Shown here: one piece after another, positions 36,201-46,019 of the stretch
Numbering within the stretch: position 1 is the first letter of the stretch
Layout: every line of letters begins with the position of its first letter
Assembly (NCBI RefSeq): GCF_021462225.1
Contig: NC_061812.1
Coordinates: forward strand, 37,931,175 to 37,995,174
Direction of reading: 5' to 3'
DNA length: 64,000 bases
DNA from: Girardinichthys multiradiatus
Taxonomy: Eukaryota > Chordata > Actinopteri > Cyprinodontiformes > Goodeidae
Position numbers and translations under genes: made by a program
Notes under the pieces: model-generated
The model's input: the letters and a program-made list of their open reading frames with translations, nothing else
Told to the model about the DNA's origin: nothing
Databases searched by the model: none

Positions 36201-39200
36201 AAATGAAGAACATTATGGAGAACCCTGAGCATCCTCTTCATGAGACTGTCCTACAGGCTTCTTCAATCTGCTGTAAGACGGAGCGCTACAGGAGATCCTT
36301 CACAGCCATCAGCATCTACAACGGCTCTTTGAGGAAACCTTCATAATATGAGCTACAACAACATTTAATTTCCCTTTGGGATTAATAAAATATTTTTGAA
36401 TTGAATTTGAATTAAGTTTTAATTTAAAATGTCCTGCTGTTTGAGAAGCTCATAATGTCATGCAAGACCTTGGAGGAAAAACGGGCCTCAAGCAATTCAG
36501 ATCCTCCACCATACTCAGTGAGTTTGAGGTGCATTCCCATTATTTCTGCACAATGTTAGGAAAACATGCAATGGCCATAGTATCAATTGGGATCGTTAGC
36601 TACTGGAAAAAAAGTGTAATTTAATGTTTTCACCTCAACAACTATAACAGGAAGTTACTTATGGCTGATGTCTGCTGCATAGCATTGAAACAACGTAGCT
36701 TTTAAATAGTACTCTGTAGATATGAGCACTTAAGCAGAGAGCTGTTTGTCCATTTATGACCCGTTTCATTGAGATCAACACATTAAGACATTTGGGCCTC
36801 ATATCAGGAAAATATTCAAACTATTTTCTTTCTTTACTGTTGTACAGTTCCTCACCACTCTCTGTAAGCTTTAGTATCATCACTGCTAAAGACACACATA
36901 AGGAGTGGGCATTAAAGCCTGAGTCCATCCAGCTAGCCTGACATGTCAGCTGAATGCAGAGTGGGAATGCATGAAACCTGAAACACCGTATCCTCTTGAG
37001 AGATACATCCAGGCAGTCTATTGTGATTGTGAAATTGCACACACAGATATTGCCTAGTATTGTAATTAGGTATATTGTGCAGGTCTAGATGGCGCTAGAA
37101 GTGGTAGGGCTGCAACTAATAATTATTTTGCTAATCGATTAATCTGTCGACTATTTTTTCGATGAATTGATCAATAATCGGACTGCAATGGTGCTCAATA
37201 GGAGATTTCTTTTTTCTTTTTTTTACAGAAATTGAACCAGGAGAAGCTAAAACTATGGAACTTGAGGATTTCTGGATAGAGCGTATTTACAGACAAAGCA
37301 GGTTTTCCATCTTAAATGCAAAATGTATAGATTTCTTTGTACAGTTTTGACTTAATTACTGCTCTGAAGGGGTTCTTTCAGCAAATGGCATGTTTTAGAG
37401 TCTGCTTATTCCAGTTGACGAGTATTCGATTACTAAATAAGTTGACGAATATTTCAGTAATCGATTAACCACGATTAATTGTTTCAGACCTAATAAGTGT
37501 TCCTATAAGTGTTCTTTTTGGTTTAGTCATGCATAAAATTCAGTTAACACTCATAAGGCATAGATAGATACTTTTTTTGCTTTTCTTCCAGGTGGCATGT
37601 TTGATCCGGGTGCCCACAGAAGTGGTGAAGCAGAGAACCCAAGCCTCTCCCTCATCCACCACCTATAACATGCTGCTGGCTACACTCAGAGAGGAGGTAT
37701 CTGCTAGTTTTTCTTTTGTCTTTTTTTTTTGTGTTTCTTATCTGTAGTATTTCTGTTGTACTCACATATTTACCAGAGTTAGTTCCTAGAAAAAATAGGA
37801 ATCAGGCTGAAAGAGGAAGGATTGCTGCAAAGGCGATGACTCGAGTTAGAGCAGGAAATGATGGCAAATGGGTCAGAGTCTACTTGGACCCATTGGTGCT
37901 CTTTTTCTTAGTAATGGTGCACACTTTCTACATGGAGATGGAGGGAATGCTTACTCTTTCAGTTCCTCTTGTGTAGTAAGTCACATTGTTAAATGAGGGT
38001 AGATTCCAGTCAGTTTCTTTTCGGGTTCATTGCTAGAAACAAATCTTTGGTTCAGAAGCTTTTTTTTCAAAAACCTATGAGGCCAAGATTACAAGAATAT
38101 GAGCTTTGCTTTTTCTTTAGATCTGTATTTTGATGCAGTTGTACAGTACTGAAACCAGAGTAGCAAAACCGTTGACAGGTAAAAAGTGCAAACTAGATTT
38201 ATTTTGTCAACATTGCAGTCTGTTTGGTTCTGTTGGTTCTGTTGTGAAAATGAAGCATTCCTGCAGTCTAAGTACACTCCTTGACTGCATTGGCTTCCTC
38301 TGGGAAGACATGGGAACCAGTTCTAAGCAGAAGAAACATGCCAGTGAAGCCAAGGAGTTGACCCAGCATTCAAACGTCACAGATCCAAACCTGGGGGGAG
38401 TATCTGTTCTAGAATGAATCTGAGCCGCTCAGATTCCCTCCAATGGTTATTCAACAGGAGGTCGTTAAGTCAGAGCCAGTTTGTTTGTATAGCACATTTT
38501 AGCAACAAGACAATTCAAAGTGCTTTATGTTTGTAAAGATATGTAAACATATTCAGTAATAAACAAACACAGACACAACTATCCATAAAATAACTGAAAT
38601 CAATGCATTTTAAATAATTTTTAAAACAAGAATACCTCTTTTCATATTAAAGCTAATGCCCGTCTCATCTGAATAGCTCCTTGTCTTTTGAACTTAACAC
38701 TGAAGTCTAGAAAGAGCTCCTCCTGCACAAATATTGTTGAAAAATTCCTAATTGTTTATCCATGTTTACCAAAACAAAAATCTGATTTTGCAGTTTTCAG
38801 AAATATTTCCAGAGATGTTTAATAGGATTAAGATCTGGGGTCATGAGGGTTCATTTAAGAATAGTCCGATGGTTTTTCATAGCCATTTATGAGTAGTTTT
38901 AGCTTTCAGTTTTTTGACACTTGGGTGTATGTTTTCATTGTTGCATTCACAGAGTAAAGCTTCTCCTGTGCCCAAATCAACAAACCCCGCTGCACATGGA
39001 CCAGAGAAGAGATTAAAAAACAATATCCTACACCGAGAACATGTCACTGAGTCCTGTCGAAAATTGACATTTTTTGACATTGCAAATCCCTCTGAACACA
39101 TCTTCGCCGTGGTATAACACGGTGGTGGCAGCATCATGCCGTGGAGATAAATACAGGACCATCCTAGAAGAAACCTGTTAGAGGCTGCAAAGGGCTTGAT

Positions 39201-40227
39201 ACTGGGACTTTTACGTGGTGTCCATAATGGCTCAAAATTCAACAGAAAGTTACCTGTCTTGCTCTTGGAGTTCAGCTTCAACAGTTTTGGATGGTTTCCT
39301 CTTTTTCTATAGTCCACAATAATCTTCTGATCAGCCTTGGGTTGCCTTTCCTCCCTCATTTTATCCCATGATGTCTTTTTTTATAATACTGGCAGATGTC
39401 TTCACAGAAACCATGAAGCTGCTTGGAAATTGTCTTGTAGCCTTTACCTTTATCATGGATCTTCCTGAGCTCCTCAGACAGCTCTCAAGTCAGTTTTCTC
39501 TGGTCCATGCTCAGTGCAGTGCACACAAGGATCTCAAATACCCAGTGGCATTTTGTTCCTTTACAGTAGGCTGAATGGCTGATGAAAAGCTAGGAGCATA
39601 TATTTGCAAAATAAACCACAAATAATTTTTTTAATAATCTTATTTGTTTACTCTAGAACAGGCACGGGCAAACTACGGCCTGTGGGCCATATACGGCCTG
39701 TTTGGGTTTTTAATCCGGCCCGCCGAACATGAGTTTCTCTACTGTGTTGTGAAAAAAATGCATTTGGAAAATAATTTAAACAATAAGCCTTGCATATCCA
39801 TGCTTTACTATCTATTAAAGGACAAAACCTTTTTGATATTATGGCTTTTACATGTCATGTAAATTAGTTCACACCAATACTACATCCATCCGCTCCTGGC
39901 CCATGAGTCAAAAAGTTTGCCCACCCCTGGTCTAGAACAATGTCCCCACAGCATGATGCGGCCACCACCACGTTTCATCGGGGAAATGGTGTATTCAGGG
40001 TGATGTACAGGGTTGGTTTGAATATACTAAAGGCAGGCAGGTAGACATAAGTATCTTGCATATAAAACTTGTGAAAGTTACTTACAGATCAACAATTTTG
40101 TCCACCTCTGTAAAAACTGACTGGATGTAAGCATGCAATATCAAATTAAGTGTGTTGGTGTTTTTTTTGTTCTACGTAGGGTGTTCGAGGTCTTTACAGA
40201 GGATACGGCAGCACAGTTCTCAGAGAG
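21178..40227 (+). CDS. slc25a26: slc25a26, mitochondrial S-adenosylmethionine carrier, 5' five exons
   Basis: Five exons join in frame into 153 residues closely resembling the N-terminal 55% of vertebrate SLC25A26 (about 270 residues). The protein sits in the mitochondrial inner membrane and exchanges cytosolic S-adenosylmethionine for matrix S-adenosylhomocysteine, supplying methylation in the matrix. Seen here are carrier repeat 1 with the PLDTIKTR signature (Pro26, Asp28, Lys31), the [10 protein letters not shown] block ending repeat 1, and repeat 2 with VPTEVVKQR (Pro110, Glu112, Lys115) followed by [13 protein letters not shown]. Introns are GT-AG, of about 1.1, 1.1, 13.9 and 2.5 kb, and then at least 23.8 kb. 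The third repeat and stop codon are not in the window. The start ATG has A at -3 and G at +4. No defect is seen, so this looks like a working gene cut by the window edge. Confidence 0.93.
22345..22501 (+). CDS. slc25a26: slc25a26 exon 2
   Basis: Follows the acceptor tctctgcag and ends before gtaagag at 22502, after the first base of an Ala codon. It encodes residues 12 to 63, from [20 protein letters not shown] through [10 protein letters not shown], which is helix 1, the first signature motif and the matrix loop. An in-frame ATG at 22333 upstream of the acceptor is intronic. Confidence 0.95.
22780..22975 (+). mobile_element. Tc1-like inverted-repeat fossil in intron 2
   Basis: The blocks cagtgttggtctatcacata and aacatgaaaaggtttaaggg resemble the subterminal arm of a common fish Tc1 family. 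No transposase remains. Confidence 0.45.
23608..23723 (+). CDS. slc25a26: slc25a26 exon 3
   Basis: Follows ggtttcag and completes the split Ala codon, giving [12 protein letters not shown] through [10 protein letters not shown] (residues 64 to 102), helix 2 and the start of helix 3. The donor gtaagt begins at 23724. Phase 0 at its end. Confidence 0.95.
25540..25800. repeat. Possible hAT-type miniature element fragment
   Basis: The blocks aaatcggtatcggccagcaa and cgagatacatacctgtccat resemble common interspersed fish repeats of hAT type. No clear termini or duplication are found, so this is tentative. Confidence 0.25.
26420..26580 (+). repeat. Interspersed teleost repeat with a conserved core
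   Basis: The core tgatgaactggtgacctgcc with cagggtgtatcctggctctt is a recurrent motif in fish genomes. I cannot place it in a class. It is non-coding here. Confidence 0.4.
30217..31350 (-). mobile_element. 5'-truncated L2 LINE fragment nested in a Tc1 fossil
   Basis: On the minus strand it ends with the typical tail (agcgctatataaataaactt on the minus strand, then short acctt repeats). It encodes the last third of reverse transcriptase and the C-terminal part. It represents a different L2 family from the copy at 0.9-5.6 kb, judging by its protein. Confidence 0.85.
30568..31332 (-). pseudogene. L2 reverse transcriptase C-terminal part, one nonsense codon
   Basis: One minus-strand frame runs from about 31332 to 30568 with TAG at 30838-30840. 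The catalytic block YADDTQLYV is near its start. Blocks [18 protein letters not shown] and LAPKYI follow after the stop. By comparison with the intact L2 ORF2 (LQLIQNAA), the TAG replaced a Gln codon (CAG to TAG). It lacks the endonuclease and the first part of the reverse transcriptase. Confidence 0.85.
32150..32200. repeat. Polypyrimidine low-complexity tract
   Basis: Tract of ccctccttcc-type repeats in intron 3. Confidence 0.8.
33190..36415 (+). mobile_element. Jockey-superfamily LINE (CR1/L2/Rex1 group), near full length, inactivated
   Basis: A near-complete ORF2 encodes an endonuclease and a reverse transcriptase with a YSDD catalytic block, distinct from the YADD of the L2 copies. The 3' end is ccctttgggattaataaaat followed by ttgaattgaatt repeats. 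A second, shorter copy of the same family lies inverted at 56783-57394. I place it in the CR1/L2/Rex1 group but do not name the family with confidence. Confidence 0.85.
33227..36346 (+). pseudogene. LINE endonuclease/reverse transcriptase, three stops and two frameshifts
   Basis: The frame opening at 33227 encodes an endonuclease ([21 protein letters not shown], the SGDNHA segment where most relatives have GDFN, KSDHNL) and a basic linker upstream. TGA at 34304-34306 replaces a Trp codon. A frame change near 34870, in a run of T, leads into the first reverse transcriptase motifs ([20 protein letters not shown]). A second change near 35310 returns to the first frame ([32 protein letters not shown]). 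TAG stops at 35927-35929 and 35963-35965 interrupt the C-terminal region. The related copy at 56783-57394 has Trp and Gln there. It cannot make a working protein. Confidence 0.85.
37105..37492. mobile_element. hAT-type miniature element
   Basis: The left end TAGGGCTGCAAC and the reverse-complemented right end TAGGTCTGAAAC form an inverted repeat that continues through AT-rich blocks with cgattaat on both sides. The flanks agaagtgg and ataagtgt agree at 6 of 8 bases and may be a decayed 8-bp target duplication. No transposase is present. It lies 100 bp upstream of slc25a26 exon 4. Confidence 0.65.
37592..37696 (+). CDS. slc25a26: slc25a26 exon 4
   Basis: Thirty-five codons after a T-rich tract and ttccag: [17 protein letters not shown] to LLATLREE (residues 103 to 137). 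It carries the second carrier signature, Pro-x-Glu-x-x-Lys. The donor is gtatct at 37697. It is separated from exon 3 by 13.9 kb filled with nested transposons. Confidence 0.95.
38478..38630 (-). mobile_element. L2 LINE 3'-end fragment
   Basis: The block ttgtatagcacattttagca with aagtgctttat is the degraded reverse complement of an L2 tail similar to that at 30217. No coding sequence remains. Confidence 0.6.
38640..39600. mobile_element. DNA-transposon debris of mixed orientation
   Basis: At 39115-39210 (plus), cggtggtggcagcatcatgc and aggctgcaaaggg are remnants of a Tc1-like transposase. At 39400-39530 (minus sense), gaaattgtcttgtagccttt and related text match another Tc1/mariner-like family. 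The boundaries of the individual elements cannot be resolved. Confidence 0.45.
39659..39929. mobile_element. hAT-type miniature element with 8-bp target duplication
   Basis: This 271-bp element begins CAGGCACGGGCAAACTA and ends with the inverted GTTTGCCCACCCCTG. It is flanked by ctctagaa (39651-39658) and gtctagaa (39930-39937), 7 of 8 identical. It contains tacggcctg-type blocks common to a widespread hAT family and has no coding capacity. Confidence 0.85.
40180..40227 (+). CDS. slc25a26: slc25a26 exon 5
   Basis: Sixteen codons, [16 protein letters not shown] (residues 138 to 153), between the acceptor tacgtag and the donor gtgagg at 40228. This block matches the G-x-x-GLYRGY-x-STVLRE segment of the family. 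Short, but in phase with exon 4. Confidence 0.92.
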
Positions 40228-40261
40228 GTGAGGTCTCTTTCACTTACTGCTCTAAGTGACC

Positions 40262-41101
40262 TAATGTTGTATTTCATTGAGCTTTTATGTGATAGTCCTG
40301 CATAAAGTAGTGCGGAACTGGGGTGAAAGGAAAAGGACACACAGTTTAACATTTTTTTATAAATACAATTTTGAAAATTGTGTTGGTGTCCATTTGTATT
40401 CAGCTTCTCTGTGCCAATACTTTGTAGAACCTTTTCTTGCAATTATAGCTGCAAATCTTTTCGAGTATTTATTTACCAGCCTGATGCATCCTGAGATGGA
40501 ACATCTGTTAACAACCGTTTAAATTTTTTGCCAGAGATTCTCAGTGAGATGTAGGTCTGGACTATGACTGGGCCTTTATAGCACATGGATATTTTTTATT
40601 TAAACCATCACATCATTGCTCTGGCTGTATGTTTAGGATCGTTGTCCTACTGGAAGGTGAACCTCTGCCCCAGTCATACAGTTGTTTGCAGCCTCTAACA
40701 GTATCCCCATCCCTGCTGAAGAAAAGCATCCCACAGCACGATGCTGCCACCCCTATGTGTGGATGTTTTTTTTTAAAGTGATATGCTGTGCTAATTTTCC
40801 TTCACACTTAGTGTTTTGCATGTTGGCGAAAAGGTTTGATTTTGGCCCCAACTGACCAGAGCACCTTCTCCAAGGTGCCGCATTGCCGGCACTAAGTTGG
40901 ACCTTTTCTTGGTGCATGTTTTTTTTTTTTTTATTGTGAAACTTTTGTAAACCTTGTATCTGTTTCCTTTCCCTTCACCATTATGTGCTACGTTGTGTTG
41001 GTTTGCCACATAAACTCCCTGTTACTACATTGCGGTTTGAGGTTGTAATATGAGAAAAGGTGGACAATTTCATGGGGTATGAATACTTTTGGAATGCACA
41101 G
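40262..41101 (-). mobile_element. Fossil Tc1-like element just downstream of exon 5
   Basis: Minus-strand transposase debris includes tccctgctgaagaaaagcat near 40711. The right inverted repeat (cattttcatgg-type block ending in tatgaatacttttgg) ends at 41101 with TA at 41102-41103. The outer part of the left repeat is missing. The recognisable sequence starts only about 35 bases after the exon 5 donor. Confidence 0.75.
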
Positions 41102-41103
41102 TA

Positions 41104-42206
41104 TATGTCTGTTTGGTAAAGTTTAGTAATTGTACAGTTCAACACAAAGAAGCTTTTAATTTCAGTACTATATCGTAAAAACGACTGCTCACTCTCTTGA
41201 AAATTGCTCGTTGATTTCAGTCTTTTTGTTGGGATGGATATTAAGGCTTTCCACTCTTGTGATTAAAGTCATTTTAATTTCTCCCAGGCTTTCTTCAAAG
41301 CTGGACATATTGATTCACATTTTCTCCCCCTCACTTTTCATCTCAATTACTCGCCGAAGATGAGCTTGGTTGTTGTCGAGGTGAATCTGAAATATTAATG
41401 CAATCCGTTGTTATAAATGCAAAACAAAGGAAGGATAAATGACAACCGGGCTGCACTCCCTTGATGGTCGTTCAGGTTTTTTTGTCTAATAAGAAACGTT
41501 TGTGTAGCTCTTTGAATCTGCCATGCATGATAATATTAATATTAAAACAATTGTGACCCCCACACACACGCACACACCACCACCACCTTCACCCCACCAC
41601 CCTCCAAGTTTCGATACCACTGGAGAAGATCAGCTGTAAGGGGAGACAGACATGGAGAAAGAAGAATAGGAAGGTGACACGGTCCCCTCTGCCCCCGTAG
41701 CCTGTACTTATTTTCTGCCTCACTAAACTGATGTTATTCATGCAAATTCCATCTGGAGAGCCGAGGAAAAAAAAAAAAACACAAACAAAAAAAAGGACAA
41801 CAAGACACTGTGATTTCTCAGAGGGGCTCTGAATAAATGAATACATTTGGAGGCTGATGCATGGCCTGTGTGCATACCAACGCTGGCAGATGAAATGCAA
41901 CGGCAACGGTGGCAGGGATCTGGGGCAGGGCAACGGTAGAGGATACTTGCTGGTGATTGGCTTTGACGTGTGTCAGGAAGGTAATTCATTTTCTCTGGGC
42001 CTTCTCCGCCATCAGCTACATCTACCTCCTTCGGCCTGCAGAACCTGTCAAGATAAGTTTGTTTATGTGTTATGCCATGGTGCCTCACCTCCTCGCTGTC
42101 CTGCTAATTGTGGACTTTTCTGTGCTTTATATTCATTAGTAAGTCTTCAGGAAGTATTTGCGATGGACATAAAATCACATAAGTAGAGCATGTGTTAGAA
42201 TCCACT
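41104..42206. other. Intron 5, non-coding, nothing recognised
   Basis: Contains a CA-rich stretch at about 41561-41590. Overlapping frames of about 110 codons on both strands (41589-42186) have no known domain and look like chance. Confidence 0.4.
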
Positions 42207-42208
42207 TA

Positions 42209-43517
42209 CTGTGCTGTGAAGAAGTATTTGCCCCGTCGCAAAGTTCCTCTGCTTTTTATATTTTTGTCACAAAACTGTTATCATCAAGCTAGATTTAATA
42301 TCAGATAACGCTCATAAATTCAGAAATGCATTTTTGTAACAATGGCTTCATGTATTAAGGGAAAGAAGTTGTCCAAACCAACCTGGCGCTTCTTAAAAAA
42401 TGTATTGCCACCCCTTGTTAAATCATTATATGCCTGTAATTGACTGTGTTGTTCTGGAAAGCTGAGCCACTAGGCCAAACCAATGCCTGATTACTGCCAG
42501 ACCTGTAGACTTGAGAAATAATTCAAATAGAACCTGCCTGACGAGATGAAGCAGACCACAACATCTCAAAAAAGCAACACATAGTGCCCCAACCTAAAGA
42601 AATTCAAGAACAGATGAAAACAAAGTCACTACCACCTGGAAAGGGGATTCCAGTAAACCACAGTGGGACTTGGTGTACACGGGTGGAGAAAACAAAATTA
42701 CTTCAAGGCCACATCAGCAACTCACCCAGGAGGTCATTAATGAACCCAGAACAGCATTTAAAGCACTGCAGGCCTCACTTGTCTTAGTTTAGGTCAGTGA
42801 GGAGAGTGGGCAAGAATGGTAAGAACCACTGCTGACCAAGAACAGAAAAGCCAGTCTTCCCTAAAAACAGCTTGATGATCTCTAAAACGTCTGTGGAGTG
42901 ACAAGTGTGTTCTGTTACACCTGGTGTAAAGCCAACACAGAGTTTCAGAAAAAGAACGTCATTCGGACAGTCAAACACGGTGGAAGTGGTGTGATGTTCT
43001 GGGGCTGCTTTGTAGTTGATAGAACCAAGATATGTACAACCATCGGTTTGTAACGTAAAGCTCCGAAGCATTTGGGTAATGAAGCAGGGTATGAAGCTAA
43101 AGGGCACTTTACCTCAGAATGGCTAAAAAACAAAATGAATGTTTTAGAGTAGCCTTGTTAGTCTGTATTAATGTCCGATTAACATGCTGTGATGTGGCTT
43201 TAAACAGGCTGTTAATGCTTACAAAGAAGGGTCCACAATGATGCCTAAGGCAAAAAATGTCCAGTTATTGCAAATGCTAGATAGCAGTTGTGGTCTCGCT
43301 CAACCAGTTCCTTAGTTGAGGGAGGAAATACTTTGTCCACATTTGACCAGGTTGGTTTCAAAAGCTTTTCATCTCTTAATAAATGAAATGACAACTTTAT
43401 TTTCTATATTCACTCAATTTAACGTCTGAATTTGAAATTTGTTTGATAAGTTGAGGCATGACAAAAAACAGAAACAGAGGAGACCTTTAGGGGAGCAAAT
43501 ACTTTTTCATAGCACTG
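42209..43517 (+). mobile_element. Decayed Tc1-like element with both ends
   Basis: A 1309-bp element with TA at 42207-42208 and 43518-43519. The left end ctgtgctgtgaagaagtatt mirrors the right end atactttttcatagcactg. Inside, a decayed plus-strand transposase shows the Lys-His-Gly-Gly-Ser-Gly-Val-Met block at about 42973-43000. Many stops and indels are present. Confidence 0.85.
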
Positions 43518-43519
43518 TA

Positions 43520-45240
43520 GGTTTTATTCAAAAGAATAAGAGTATCTTTGGTTCTTTTCCTGCTGGGTCTCAACAGGTTTGCAGCGGCTGTAGCTAATTT
43601 TACACAAAACACTGCATCGAGGGCGCAGTTTTATTAAAAGCTATTGACTAATAGGCATTCAGCTCTTTTTACTTTTGCAGCGCATTAATCTTCATTGCGG
43701 TACACCCTTTCCTTAAAAGAAACTGTCACGTTCTCTGCTGAGTCGGCATCTTTTGTGTTCCGGCTGAATGGAGCATGAAATCAATGAGATTCTGATTGGG
43801 GTGAATAAATTTGTGCCGTGCAAAATGACTTTATTCTTTTCTGAAAACAAGGACCTATTAGATTAACACCAACCAGAAGTTGCTCTGGACTTTCAAGATG
43901 GACCTTTTTTTATTCCCTGCCCTGCTGCAAGCTGCCGCTGTCGTCTGGATGTTAATTTGTTTTTATTGTGTTGAAATACACCAGGTAATAATCCAATTCT
44001 AATCAAGACTCTTAATTATGTTTCATTGTCATATGATGTTTGTCAATTTGCTGCGATTCCCAAGGCTTCTGCTGCTCAGTCATGCTGCTTCTCACCACTA
44101 GGTGGCATGAGAAGATTATTATTATTCGCAGAGTCTTCACACTAGTTTCTTTTGCTGTGTCATTATCCAGGAATATTACATTTATGTGCAGCAGTTTAGT
44201 GAAGAGCTCTTAATTTTCCTGAACTGAAGGTCGGCCAGGCGATCTTAAATTTAAGCTGAACTCCTGCAATTTGAGTCTGAGTAATGAGCCTGAGATGGGT
44301 TGTTAGGTAGTAATTTATTGCTATGACTGTGTGGAAGTGAAGCTGACAGGGAAGACTGAGGCGCCTGCTGTCATGTCTACATCTCAGACCCATTTTGACC
44401 TTCTTTTCTCAAATTTTTACGCTCAGACAGGGAATGAAACGAAGCCAGCTGAGTAAAGTAAAAATCCATCTGTTGGGATATCTTCTTCTTGTGTACATAG
44501 ATTTCTTAATCCTTACTCTGAATCAGGCTGAAAGCTTCTCCACCCAAACATCTGGAACCTGGCAGCATGAGGTACAAAATATGGTTTATGAAACACCTCC
44601 CTGTCAGGGCTCCTCCCCACCACACCTCTGCTAATTCTACTTTCATCTCCTCTTTAAGCCCTAGATCATTCTTGTATGCTCTCTGCATTAGGGGGTTCAG
44701 CGGGCTGACATTAGTTGAGCTTTTTAGCGTCAGGCTGAATGAATCCTGCAGCCAAAACTTATTTTCAAACCTTTTGTGGGGATACTTGGTGACTTGCTTT
44801 GAAGCATGCATTTATTTGGCCTCATCCATGACTACGTTATGGTCTCTGTGTGTTCGAGCCACCAACTATTATCTATTAAAATTGCTCTCCGTATTCCTAC
44901 ATTGATTTTTTTTTCGCCCCAGTTTGCCTTCATTAAAGGTGGAGCTGTGTTTAGTCACAGTTTAAATCACATAGTTACATAATGCAATAAAAAAACACAA
45001 CACTTTTTTCCTTACTGTCTGACATAAAATTAGGTTAACCTTTTCCTGTTTTAGGTCAGTTAGGATTACCAAAATTATTTATTTTTAGCTAACTTCCAGA
45101 ATACTGACAGAATGAGAGCACTTTACATAGATTTTTATTACTTCCCTATTACTACTAATTACCCTATTATTACTTTAATTTACTTTTTTCTCTGCACTAA
45201 AATGAACATTTCTTTGAACAGTTTGGTTTCTAAAGAAATC
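43520..45240. other. Intron 5, non-coding, nothing recognised
   Basis: No exon of the third carrier repeat and no transposon is recognisable. Frames of 80 to 112 codons at 44395-44905 overlap on opposite strands and lack known motifs. Confidence 0.4.
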
Positions 45241-45244
45241 AGAG

Positions 45245-46010
45245 AAATCAGAGAATTGTGGACCTCCACTAGTCTGATTTACCCATCTGTTCAAACAGGT
45301 TTAGGAATTAGCAGCCTCCATACTGTTCAGGAAGAAGACACGTTCTGTGTCCCAGAGATGAACGAGTTTTGGTGCACAATGTGTGTATCAACCCAAGAAC
45401 AAAAGCAAACCACCTTGTGAAGATGCTGGGTGAAGCTGGAGGGAGAGCGTCATTATCTGAAGTGAAATAGGGGTCTGTAGCGACATGAGCAGAAAGAGAG
45501 GAAAAGGCCATTACTCCAAAAACCACATGAAAAAGACAGATTACAGTTTATACACTCAGGCAAAAAAGCCACAAGTTTGGGAGACATCTCCTGCAGTCTG
45601 ATGAAACTAAGATTGAGGTGTTTGGTCATAATGACAATCTTACATTTGGAAGAACAGGAAAAAGCTTGCAAGCCAGAGAATACCATCCCATCTTTCAAGT
45701 ACGGGAGTGGCGGCATCATGTTGTGGGGTTGTTTTGCTGTAGTAGGGACCAACAAGGAAGCAACATCTCAAGACTTCAGCCAGGAAGTTAAAGCTTATGC
45801 TCAAATAGACAGTGGCCCAATCATACCACCACATTAGTTTCAAAGTTGCCATCACAAAGCCTTTCACCTGAGATCCATTAAAAATTGTAGCTGTTTGGGA
45901 GCAAAGCGGCCTACACATCTGACTCAGTTTCACCGGTTCTGTAAGGCGGAATGGGCCACCATTCCAGAAAACTCTTATGAGAAGCTTGTGGAGTCATACA
46001 CAAAATGATT
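45245..46010 (+). mobile_element. Fossil Tc1-like element, transposase region
   Basis: Translation in several frames gives the LLQKPH-type segment, then Ser-Asp-Glu-Thr-Lys-Ile-Glu-Val-Phe-Gly-His-Asn-Asp (from tctgatgaaactaagattga, first catalytic Asp), then Gly-Ser-Gly-Gly-Ile-Met-Leu-Trp-Gly-Cys-Phe. Termini are not recognised. Several frameshifts are needed to follow it. Confidence 0.75.
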
Positions 46011-46019
46011 GACCCAAGA

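Larger units (their letters stand above)
32776..36560 (-). mobile_element. Fossil Tc1-like element split by a LINE
   Basis: The left terminus (about 32776, catcgccttccacatttattggca in part) and minus-strand transposase debris run to about 33185 and include ccacaggtttttcatgggat. A Tc1-type text resumes right after the LINE with cagatcctccaccatactca (about 36498-36518). The right inverted repeat is not identified, so the right boundary is approximate. Confidence 0.6.

Noticed and set aside
41589..42186. Three overlapping frames of about 110 codons on both strands.
   Set aside because: They overlap each other in different frames, contain low-complexity stretches and show no family motif.
43575..43640. 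After an AG there is a short frame reading Phe-Ala-Ala-Ala-Val, as in the third repeat region of SLC25A26.
   Set aside because: Similarity stops after five residues, the expected Pro-Leu-Asp signature does not follow, and no donor is found in phase.
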